This document shows positions 1 to 5,340 of a stretch of DNA of 8,549 bases, piece by piece. The position numbers and the translations under genes were made by a program. Each line of letters begins with the position of its first letter. Position 1 is the first letter of the stretch. The notes below the pieces were generated by a model, which was not told the origin of the DNA, ran no database searches, and worked only from the letters and a program-made list of their open reading frames with translations. Source of the DNA: an uncultured Clostridia bacterium (GTDB lineage Bacteria > Bacillota > Clostridia > Christensenellales > Aristaeellaceae); the NCBI GenBank assembly GCA_934663625.1, contig CAKUKP010000095.1, forward strand, positions 1 through 8,549, given 5' to 3'.

Positions 1-716
1 CCACCGGCACCGTGCTGGCGATCGGCGCGACGCTTTCCGAATTCGACGGCGCGGCGCGGGATATGCTGGTGCTGCGGCACGGCCTGAAGGATAAATATCT
101 GGCGCTGCCGAACTGCTCCACCGCGGGCGTACTGCTGAAGTGGTTCCGCGATCAGTTCATGCCGGAGGGCGGCGATTATGATGCGATCAACCGCGAAATC
201 GCCGAACGCGGGCGCAGGGAAAGCGGTCTGATTCTGCTGCCGCACTTCGCGGGCTATTTAAGCCCCGTGAACAACGCAAACGCATGCGGCACGCTGTACG
301 GGCTTTCGCTCGATACCGTTCGGTGCGATGTTGCGCACGCCATCATGGAGGGCGTCGGCTTCCTGCTGCGCGAAAATCTGGAACTGCTGGAAGCGCACGG
401 CATCCACAGCAGGCGCGTAATTTCGCTGGGCGGCGGTGCGAAGAGCCCGATCTGGTTAAACATCAAGGCAAACATCTGCAGCCGCGAAATGATCACGCTG
501 GAAAATGAAGAATCCACCGCGCTGGGCTGCGCCATCGGCACGGCGCTGGCGCTGGGCAGGATCGAGCTTACGGATATTCCCGCGCTGGTGCAGCAGAAGC
601 GCGTCTACGCCCCCACCGAGGAAGGCGCGGCGATCTACCAGCGCAAGTACGAATCCTATCGCGAACTGAACGCCCGCCTGGGCTTCAATCCGGTGGGACA
701 GGTAACCAAACCCTGA
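1..716 (+). CDS. FGGY-family carbohydrate kinase (xylulokinase-like), C-terminal part, 5' end outside window
   Basis: The frame is open from base 3 at the window edge, so this is the C-terminal ~237 residues of a protein normally near 500 residues. Members of this family phosphorylate a sugar or polyol (xylulose, glycerol, ribulose, rhamnulose) with ATP in the cytoplasm. The visible part is the second actin/HSP70-like lobe: a TGTVLAIGA strand-turn at the edge, then LPHFAGYLSP and the helix EGVGFLLRENLELL that precedes the family's most conserved block, GGGAKSPIW, followed by NEESTALGCAIGTALALG. The last two correspond to the adenosine-binding GGG(A/S)xSxxW and E(x)xALGAA regions of FGGY kinases. 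The substrate-binding N-terminal lobe is missing, so the sugar cannot be named; xylulokinase is the nearest guess. The stop codon (714-716) overlaps the SD of the next gene, so the genes are co-transcribed. Family call is secure, substrate is not. Confidence 0.9.
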   Translation, partial: TGTVLAIGATLSEFDGAARDMLVLRHGLKDKYLALPNCSTAGVLLKWFRDQFMPEGGDYDAINREIAERGRRESGLILLPHFAGYLSPVNNANACGTLYGLSLDTVRCDVAHAIMEGVGFLLRENLELLEAHGIHSRRVISLGGGAKSPIWLNIKANICSREMITLENEESTALGCAIGTALALGRIELTDIPALVQQKRVYAPTEEGAAIYQRKYESYRELNARLGFNPVGQVTKP

Positions 717-729
717 GGAGGCGACCCAT

Positions 730-1332
730 ATGAAGAAAGAAGCACTGCGCGCGGCGCGCGCGGCATTTGAAATCGAGAGCGACAGCATCGCAAAGATGGC
801 GGCTTATATGGAAGATACGGCGTTTTCCGAGGCGGTAGCGCTTCTGGCAAACGCGGCGCGCATCGGCGCATCCGGCTGCGGCCATTCCGGCATCGCGTGC
901 CAGCATTTCGCGCACCTGATGTGCTGCATCGAACTGCCCGCAAAATTCATCAGCCCCGCCGAGGCCGTTCACGGCGGCACCGGCTTTTTAAAACAGGGCG
1001 ATGTGATGGTATTTGCCAGCCGCGGCGGCAAAACGAAGGAGCTTTTGCCCATCATGGACATCTGCAAAACCAAGGGCGTAAAGATCATCACGATCACCGA
1101 AAATCTGGAATCGCCGCTGGCGCAGGGGGCGGACGTGGTTCTGAAACAGTTCGTCACCCGCGAAACGGATAAGTACAACAGCCAGGGAACCACCAGCACC
1201 ACGGCGCTGTGCGTGATCTTCCACGCGCTGCAGGCGGCGCTGATCGAGGAAACCGGCTATCAGGAAGGACAGTTCGCGCTGATCCACCCCGGCGGGGCGG
1301 TCGGCGAACGCTTAAATCATAAATCTTTATAA
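730..1332 (+). CDS. SIS-domain sugar-phosphate isomerase, KdsD/KpsF/GutQ type without CBS domains
   Basis: A 200-residue cytoplasmic protein made of one SIS (sugar isomerase) domain. The KdsD/GutQ family interconverts ribulose 5-phosphate and arabinose 5-phosphate. Visible marks are the phosphosugar loop GASGCGHSG (residues 47-54), the HGG at 81-83 after a proline-containing stretch, the second loop ASRGGKTKE (96-104, where the family usually has SxSGxTxE), TEN at 123-125, and the signature HPGGAVGERL (186-195), which is typical of arabinose-5-phosphate isomerases. E. coli KdsD has about 328 residues with two C-terminal CBS domains; here the protein stops right after the SIS domain. The start is set by AGGAGG at 716-721, eight bases before ATG. 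It sits 13 bp after the kinase, and the pairing suggests a pentose or pentulose phosphate step in catabolism rather than KDO synthesis (inference). Other SIS sugar isomerases are possible. Confidence 0.85.
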   Translation: MKKEALRAARAAFEIESDSIAKMAAYMEDTAFSEAVALLANAARIGASGCGHSGIACQHFAHLMCCIELPAKFISPAEAVHGGTGFLKQGDVMVFASRGGKTKELLPIMDICKTKGVKIITITENLESPLAQGADVVLKQFVTRETDKYNSQGTTSTTALCVIFHALQAALIEETGYQEGQFALIHPGGAVGERLNHKSL

Positions 1333-1348
1333 AACAGGAGGAAAAACC

Positions 1349-1972
1349 ATGGATTTCAAACTCGTACAGAAGGAAATTCAGCTTCAGTCCCGCGGATGGA
1401 TCCCCACGTTCCACGACATTAGCCGCGATGTACAGCGCATCGTTGAGGAATCCGGCATTCAGAACGGCACCTGCTCCGTCGTTTCCCACCACACCACCTG
1501 CTCCGTAATGATCCAGGAAGCATCCCACGATCTGGATTCCTTCGATCTGGAATACCTGCAGCACGATCTGTTGGACATCATGCGCAAGATGATCCCGGAC
1601 TTCACCGAGGAAGGTCAGTATCGTCATCCCGGCCCGATCCATGCGCAGTATGGCCGCTATGTGGATGAGCCCGGCAACTTCACCTCCTACAACACCGACG
1701 GTCACCTTCGTTCCGTATTCTTCGGCCGCAGCGAAACCATCACCATCAAGGATGGCAAGCTGGATGCCGGCGAATTCGCGCACATCTACTTCATCGACTG
1801 GGACCACGTCCGCGCGCGTCCGCGTCAGGTAAACGTGACCGTAATGGGCACCAACGATCCCATCGAATCCCGCAAGTACAATAACGGCAAAGTGGTAAAC
1901 ACCCTCCGCAAGTTCACCCCCGAAGAAAAGGCGTACATGAAGGAATTCGACTTCCAGCTGAAGGATCGCTAA
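1349..1972 (+). CDS. YjbQ/UPF0047-family protein with extra internal and C-terminal segments
   Basis: A 207-residue soluble protein. The pattern fits the YjbQ (UPF0047) family, whose members form trimers of small alpha/beta domains and for which a weak thiamin-phosphate synthase activity has been described. Matching blocks are SHHTTCSVMIQEA (46-58; family HTTxAlxinE), DLLDIM (74-79), YRH (91-93), NTDGHLRSVFFG (115-126; family NaxAHLkxxllG), the strand ITIKDGKLDAGEF (131-143; family ipvxxGxLxLGtWQ) and RPRQVNVTVMG (157-167). The family norm is about 135-140 residues; this one carries roughly 20 additional residues (95-114) between the YRH and NxxxH blocks and a charged tail of about 35 residues (172-207). 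AGGAGG at 1336-1341 sits seven bases before ATG. It follows the isomerase by 16 bp and is the last gene before a terminator. Function in a sugar operon is unknown; thiamin synthesis is not suggested by the neighbours. Confidence 0.8.
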   Translation: MDFKLVQKEIQLQSRGWIPTFHDISRDVQRIVEESGIQNGTCSVVSHHTTCSVMIQEASHDLDSFDLEYLQHDLLDIMRKMIPDFTEEGQYRHPGPIHAQYGRYVDEPGNFTSYNTDGHLRSVFFGRSETITIKDGKLDAGEFAHIYFIDWDHVRARPRQVNVTVMGTNDPIESRKYNNGKVVNTLRKFTPEEKAYMKEFDFQLKDR

Positions 1973-1994
1973 TCGATATTTACACGCATCTGCC

Positions 1995-2032
1995 ACATGC
2001 ATTCGGGTGATTCAAACCCGAATGCATGTTTT
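1995..2032 (+). terminator. Intrinsic terminator of the kinase-isomerase-YjbQ operon
   Basis: A perfect 14-bp inverted repeat (arms 1995-2008 and 2016-2029, acatgcattcgggt and its complement) encloses a 7-nt loop, gattcaa. A short T run (2029-2032) then GTGTAATT follows. It lies 22 bp after the stop codon at 1972. The stem is strong but the T run is short, so termination is probable rather than certain. Confidence 0.75.
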
Positions 2033-2043
2033 GTGTAATTCAT

Positions 2044-2073
2044 AAAGGACAGTCTTTTTTAGACCGTCCTTTT
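2044..2073. terminator. Second stem-loop between convergent genes, probably bidirectional terminator
   Basis: Arms aaaggac (2044-2050) and gtccttt (2066-2072), one A/C mismatch, then gtct (2052-2055) with agac (2061-2064) around a T5 loop. A/T runs on both sides make it terminator-like in both directions: as a back-up for the + strand operon and as the terminator of the - strand deacylase, whose stop codon is at 2133-2135. The stem is rather A/T rich and the U tracts short. Confidence 0.6.
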
Positions 2074-2132
2074 ACTTGCACAATAAATGCCGATATCTTA
2101 TTCAGATTTGCCGTTTCCCGCATTCCCAGGCT

Positions 2133-3725
2133 TTAAACCCGAATCGCACGGCCGCATTTAGCGTCCGGTTGTATTTTGCCGTCCTTCAAAAGCGCTTCGC
2201 CGTTTACGAACACGGTTTCGATGCCGAAGGAATGCGTCTGATCCGGCGTGGCGTTCTTCAGCGCCGTTTCATCAAAGATCGTCACATCGGCATAGCAGCC
2301 CTCGCGCAGATAGCCGCGATCGCGAATACCAAATCGTTCGGCGCTCGCGCCCGTCATGCGGTGGATGGTGTTCGGCATCGTATCGCCCAGCCCCAGCAGC
2401 GAATCCCGCAGGAACTTCGGGAAGCAATCGTAGATCGCCGGATTCTGCACGCCATGATCCTCCACCCATGCGTCCGTCATGTACAGGCAAAGATCGTTTT
2501 TCTCAAATTCGTGAATGATTTCATCGGTGGTGTACGGCCCCATGTTCACGCGCCCCTGATAATCGGATTCGCGGCAAAGCTTCAGATACATATTCAAATC
2601 GCTCATGTGATGTTCCCGCGCCAGCTGATGCACCGTCTTGCCCTCGTAATGCTCGTAACCCGGACCGATGTAGGCGACCTCGATATCGTTAAAGCCGAAG
2701 CCCAGCAGCTTCACCGCGGCGAACACCAGCGCCGCCAGCCGCAGCCGGTTCCACGGCTTTTGCCGCTGCGCGTCCGTCATGCCCCGATACCACGTGGGCA
2801 GAATCACCGTGATGACCGAAACGCCCTTCTTTTCATTGTAGATGTCAAACTGCGCCTGTACGCCCTCCTCGCGCAGCCGGTTGATGATCTGAATCGCTTC
2901 ATCCTTATCGCCGAAGCTGCCGCGGCCGACGAAAATCAGATGCGAAAATTGCAGCTTCAGCCGCGTGCCCTTCGCGATGCGCGCCAGTTCATCCATCGCG
3001 CGCAGCAGATGCGAACGCCCCAGCAGTTCGGGATAGGATGTGGATGTTTTCGATTCCGCGCGCGGATGCACGGTCAGCGGTTTATCGTATTTTTCGCACA
3101 GCGCGGCGACCTTGCGCAATTCTTCTTCATCGGCAAAAATGCCCGGACTGTACATCAGCCCCAGCGAAACGCCCGCCGCGCCCATTTTCAGGTTTTCTTC
3201 CAGAATGGAAAGCATTCTGGCTTCTTCCTGCGCCGTCAGCTTTCGGCTTTCCGCGCCGGTCACGCTGGCGCGCGCAGAGCAATGCCCCGCCAGCACCGCG
3301 ATATTGCACGGAACCTTGCCGTCCACCGCATCGAAAAAGCGCGCCGTATCGGGATACACGCCCGTCGTCTGACCGCGATAGCCGAACAATCCGCCGCCCA
3401 TCTGCGCGACGTTCGGCGTGCCATCCTCAAATCCGATGGCGGACAGGCCGCAGTTGCCCGTCACGAAGGATGTAATCCCCTGCCGGATAAACGGTTCAAA
3501 GTACGGCTGCGGATTTTTATGAATGGCAAACCAGTCATTGTGCGAATGCACATCGATAAAGCCCGGCGCTACGGATTTCCCGCACAGATCATATACCGCG
3601 TCCACCGCATCCGAAATTTCAGGTGCGATCCGCGCGATCCGGTCGCCGTCGATCAGGATATCCCCGATTGCCGGATCGGCGGTCGTTCCATCGTAAATCA
3701 ATCCATTTTTCAAAAGCGTTCGCAT
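2133..3725 (-). CDS. N-acyl-D-amino-acid deacylase-type amidohydrolase
   Basis: A 530-residue cytoplasmic metal-dependent hydrolase of the amidohydrolase superfamily, D-aminoacylase branch; these remove the acyl group from N-acyl-D-amino acids (or related N-acyl compounds). It begins with the beta-sandwich typical of the group (LLKNGLIYDG, 4-13; GDILIDGDRIARI, 21-33), then PGFIDVHSHND (54-64) with the HxH metal site at H60 and H62. Family metal or catalytic positions are all filled: C92 in TGNCG, H220 in HPRAES, H262 in QFSHL, and the aspartate D418 in YMTDAW. GVSLGLMYSPG (185-195) matches the family's GaSxGLxYxPG. The C-terminal sandwich has DRGYLREGCYADVTIFD (469-485) and VNGE (507-510). 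No signal peptide. ATG is preceded on the - strand by GGAAGGG eight bases away. It has its own promoter (3773-3801) and lies 313 bp downstream of the MFS gene. Exact substrate is not determined by sequence; dipeptidase-like or acyl-glutamate activity is possible. Confidence 0.87.
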   Translation of the reverse strand: MRTLLKNGLIYDGTTADPAIGDILIDGDRIARIAPEISDAVDAVYDLCGKSVAPGFIDVHSHNDWFAIHKNPQPYFEPFIRQGITSFVTGNCGLSAIGFEDGTPNVAQMGGGLFGYRGQTTGVYPDTARFFDAVDGKVPCNIAVLAGHCSARASVTGAESRKLTAQEEARMLSILEENLKMGAAGVSLGLMYSPGIFADEEELRKVAALCEKYDKPLTVHPRAESKTSTSYPELLGRSHLLRAMDELARIAKGTRLKLQFSHLIFVGRGSFGDKDEAIQIINRLREEGVQAQFDIYNEKKGVSVITVILPTWYRGMTDAQRQKPWNRLRLAALVFAAVKLLGFGFNDIEVAYIGPGYEHYEGKTVHQLAREHHMSDLNMYLKLCRESDYQGRVNMGPYTTDEIIHEFEKNDLCLYMTDAWVEDHGVQNPAIYDCFPKFLRDSLLGLGDTMPNTIHRMTGASAERFGIRDRGYLREGCYADVTIFDETALKNATPDQTHSFGIETVFVNGEALLKDGKIQPDAKCGRAIRV

Positions 3726-3772
3726 ATCGTTTTCCCTTCCGCCAATCCGTTTTTATGCGCTTCCCAAAATTC

Positions 3773-3801
3773 AGTATACCACATTCAAGAAGCCGCATCA
3801 A
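3773..3801 (-). promoter_or_regulatory. Sigma-A-type promoter of the deacylase gene, -35 inside a hairpin repeat
   Basis: On the - strand TTGATG (3796-3801) and TATACT (3773-3778) are exactly 17 bp apart; the -10 is preceded by TGTGG. Expected start of transcription is near 3766, giving a leader of about 40 nt. The -35 hexamer lies in the loop and right arm of the 21-nt hairpin repeat at 3791-3811. Confidence 0.6.
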
Positions 3802-3811
3802 GGTATGCGGC
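3791..3811. repeat. 21-nt hairpin repeat, copy 1
   Basis: Identical to 4013-4033 in the same orientation. Apart from the first base it is a perfect palindromic hairpin: arms gccgcat (3792-3798) and atgcggc (3805-3811) around the loop caaggt. It marks one end of the structured element and overlaps the deacylase -35 site. Confidence 0.9.
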
Positions 3812-3870
3812 ACAGGATGTTAACAAAGTCAACAGACTGACAGACTCTGAAAAACGTCGCAAGACAAGGA

Positions 3871-3932
3871 AACACGGGCTGCAAATGAGGGCGCATACAC
3901 AGACGTATGTAACCGATTTTGCAGCCCGTGTT
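3871..3932. repeat. Inverted repeat with perfect 15-bp arms
   Basis: aacacgggctgcaaa at 3871-3885 pairs fully with 3918-3932. The 32-nt loop contains catac/gtatg as an apical hairpin. This is the strongest stem of the element at 3791-4033. Confidence 0.9.
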
Positions 3933-3942
3933 GGCGATGGAA

Positions 3943-3987
3943 GCAGAAATTTTTACTTCGATTAGAAGTATTTCAGAAAATTTCTGC
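3943..3987. repeat. Inverted repeat with 11-bp arms and apical hairpin
   Basis: gcagaaatttt (3943-3953) pairs with 3977-3987; directly inside it, tacttc (3954-3959) pairs with gaagta (3965-3970) around gatta, leaving a 6-nt bulge (3971-3976). Second arm of the structured element. Confidence 0.85.
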
Positions 3988-4012
3988 GGTTGCGGCGTTT
4001 GTCAGTGGTCTG

Positions 4013-4033
4013 AGCCGCATCAAGGTATGCGGC
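4013..4033. repeat. 21-nt hairpin repeat, copy 2
   Basis: Same 21 bases as 3791-3811, here ending five bases beyond the MFS stop codon (4039-4041). Hairpin arms at 4014-4020 and 4027-4033. On the - strand, where the MFS transcript would run through it, no U tract follows, so it is not a canonical terminator, but it could protect or trim the 3' end of the MFS mRNA. Confidence 0.9.
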
Positions 4034-4038
4034 GGGCG

Positions 4039-5205
4039 TTATGAATGTAAGCGGGCAATTCTCCGATACGCGATTTCCAGCATTGCGAGGCTCACCGCTG
4101 CGAAAATCAGCAGATACGCGGGCATGATATCGATTCCGAGCTTCTGCTGAATCTGCCCGAACACCATGGGCATGAATGTACTGCCGATGTACGCCGCCGC
4201 CATCTGCATTCCAATCGCCGCCGCGCTGTATTTTTTGCCGAAGTTTTCGGGCGCCATATGCTGCACCGCGGGATATACCGGCCCCATGCCCGTGCCGACC
4301 ACCACAAACCCGATCGCCGCGGCGATATACCCGCGCACCGGCAGAAAAACCAGCAATATGCCCAGCAATTCCACCGCAATGCCGATGCGAATCAGCTTTC
4401 TGTCGCCCAGTTTATTGGAAATAAAGCCGGAAATCAACCTGCCCAGCATCAGTCCGCCGAATATCAGGGAACCGAACGATGCGACGGTTTCCGCGCTCAA
4501 ATCGGGCTTCGTGCCCGCAAAATAGCTGGGCGTCCACAGAAAACAGGTGGCTTCACCGGAGCTGTACGCAAAGAATGCGATCAACGTAAGCAGCATGCCG
4601 GGCGCCTTCAGCGTTTCCCAAATTCCGGCGCTTTCGTGGTTTTCTTCCGCATTTTGGCTTTCATTCTGCTTCCACAACGGCAGGGACAGGATGCACGCGA
4701 GCAATATGCCCAGCTGAATATACGCCGTCCAGCGGTAGCCTTCGTTCCAACGGGCAATCTTCAGCGCCTGCGACATGATGTACGGGCTGATCACCGCGCC
4801 CACGCCATAGAAGCAGTGCAGGAAATTCATCACCGAGGAACGGTAATGATTCGCCACATAATGATTGACCGACGCATCAATGCAGCCCGCGCCAAGCCCA
4901 TACAGAACCGCGATCAGCAGCAGCATCCAATACCGGCTGGCGATCGAAAAGCCGATCAATCCCAGCACGGTAAGCCCGATCGACGCGATCACGATCCATT
5001 TCGTATGGAATTTGCGAATCATCCGCGGGCTGAGCAGCGCAGAGATCACCGTCATGCAGGATATCATCATGGATATATATCCGGCGTAGGACGAAGGTAC
5101 GCCGAAATCCACCTGCATCGTCGGCCAGCCGGAACCCAGCAGGGAATCCGGAAGCCCCAGACTGATGAAAATGAGATAAATCACGCCAAGCAGCAAAGAA
5201 CCCAT
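4039..5205 (-). CDS. Major facilitator superfamily transporter (12 TM)
   Basis: A 388-residue inner-membrane protein with the hydrophobic profile of a 12-helix MFS permease. Two six-helix halves are joined by a hydrophilic, Asn/Glu-rich loop at about residues 180-198. GLPDSLLGSGWPTM (17-30) in helix 1 is the pattern of MFS proteins in the sugar/FucP-like and YbjJ-like groups. Other marks: a basic loop SPRMIRKFHTKW (59-70) where motif A lies, LYGLGAGCIDASVN (101-114), GGLMLGRLISGF (250-261) followed by the basic loop NKLGDRK (264-270), and GTGMGPVYPAV (304-314). AAGGAGG (5213-5219) is seven bases from ATG. It is divergent from an AraC regulator across a 135-bp control region, which makes regulated uptake of that regulator's ligand likely (inference). 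The substrate is unknown: a sugar is the family guess, while the downstream deacylase could point to an acylated amino acid or peptide-like compound. Confidence 0.88.
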   Translation of the reverse strand: MGSLLLGVIYLIFISLGLPDSLLGSGWPTMQVDFGVPSSYAGYISMMISCMTVISALLSPRMIRKFHTKWIVIASIGLTVLGLIGFSIASRYWMLLLIAVLYGLGAGCIDASVNHYVANHYRSSVMNFLHCFYGVGAVISPYIMSQALKIARWNEGYRWTAYIQLGILLACILSLPLWKQNESQNAEENHESAGIWETLKAPGMLLTLIAFFAYSSGEATCFLWTPSYFAGTKPDLSAETVASFGSLIFGGLMLGRLISGFISNKLGDRKLIRIGIAVELLGILLVFLPVRGYIAAAIGFVVVGTGMGPVYPAVQHMAPENFGKKYSAAAIGMQMAAAYIGSTFMPMVFGQIQQKLGIDIMPAYLLIFAAVSLAMLEIAYRRIARLHS

Positions 5206-5237
5206 CGCGCATCCTCCTTATATCTTCTCCTTTCGGG

Positions 5238-5266
5238 TTGACATATAGGATTATATCGCGTATCAT
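5238..5266 (+). promoter_or_regulatory. Promoter of the AraC-family regulator gene
   Basis: A consensus -35 TTGACA (5238-5243), 17-bp spacer, and TATCAT (5261-5266, five of six to consensus). Expected start near 5273, giving a ~68-nt leader that contains the inverted repeat at 5285-5307. Near-consensus elements suggest steady expression that the regulator may limit itself. Confidence 0.75.
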
Positions 5267-5278
5267 CATTCCAGTATA
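5250..5278 (-). promoter_or_regulatory. Promoter of the MFS gene: perfect -10, poor -35
   Basis: On the - strand a perfect TATAAT (5250-5255) with TATACT at the -35 position (5273-5278, 17-bp spacing), which matches consensus poorly. A good -10 with a bad -35 is typical of activator-dependent promoters. The -10 lies inside the spacer of the opposing promoter at 5238-5266, so polymerase cannot occupy both at once. Confidence 0.55.
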
Positions 5279-5284
5279 GAAATA

Positions 5285-5307
5285 AATCTGCGCATATGGC
5301 GCAGATT
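5285..5307. promoter_or_regulatory. 9-bp inverted repeat, candidate operator or leader hairpin
   Basis: aatctgcgc (5285-5293) and gcgcagatt (5299-5307) are perfect inverted repeats around atatg. Relative to the predicted MFS start (~5243) it covers about -42 to -64, and relative to the araC-like start (~5273) about +12 to +34. It could bind a regulator that activates the MFS gene and represses the regulator gene, or fold as a hairpin in the regulator's leader mRNA. AraC proteins more often bind direct repeats, so the binder is uncertain. Confidence 0.5.
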
Positions 5308-5328
5308 ATAAGAATATATCGTCAATAT

Positions 5329-5334
5329 GGAGGA
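5329..5334 (+). promoter_or_regulatory. Ribosome binding site that fixes the regulator's start
   Basis: GGAGGA six bases before the ATG at 5341. The in-frame ATG at 5296 lies in the hairpin loop and has no such site, so 5341 is preferred. Confidence 0.8.
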
Positions 5335-5340
5335 TTGTGC

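Larger units (their letters stand above)
3791..4033. repeat. 243-bp highly structured intergenic element bounded by hairpin repeats
   Basis: This fills most of the 313-bp gap between the MFS stop and the deacylase start. Both ends are the same 21-nt hairpin repeat. Inside are three nested or adjacent inverted repeats: a perfect 15-bp stem (3871-3885 with 3918-3932) whose 32-nt loop carries a 5-bp hairpin (3894-3898 with 3905-3909); an 11-bp stem (3943-3953 with 3977-3987) topped by tacttc/gaagta (3954-3959 with 3965-3970); and an enclosing 11-bp stem with one G-T pair (3852-3862 with 3990-4000), extended outward by actgac (3836-3841) with gtcagt (4001-4006) after a 10-nt bulge. Taken together this is a two-armed multi-branch fold closed by the end repeats. 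No T run follows any stem, so it is not a simple terminator, and I see no convincing reading frame in it. It could be a non-autonomous mobile element (MITE/BIME-like), or a structured RNA or mRNA-processing element; target duplications other than the 21-nt repeats are not evident. Confidence 0.7.

Noticed and set aside
1154..2002. 282-codon open frame on the - strand
   Set aside because: Antisense of the isomerase and YjbQ-family genes and runs through the operon terminator.
2076..3965. 629-codon open frame on the + strand
   Set aside because: It lies opposite the deacylase, whose metal-site motifs are clear; the product has an unnatural His/Arg/Ala-rich composition and no recognisable domain, as expected from the antisense of a GC3-rich gene.
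3791..4033. CRISPR array
   Set aside because: Only two copies of the 21-nt repeat, about 200 bp apart, with structured rather than spacer-like sequence between them.
4014..4033. Intrinsic terminator of the MFS gene
   Set aside because: A 7-bp G/C-rich stem is present, but no U tract follows on the - strand.
4258..5241. 327-codon open frame on the + strand
   Set aside because: Antisense of the MFS gene; no domain, no ribosome binding site, and a composition rich in Arg, Gln and His.
5296..5340. Earlier in-frame ATG for the AraC-family regulator
   Set aside because: It sits in the loop of the inverted repeat without an SD, while GGAGGA precedes the ATG at 5341.
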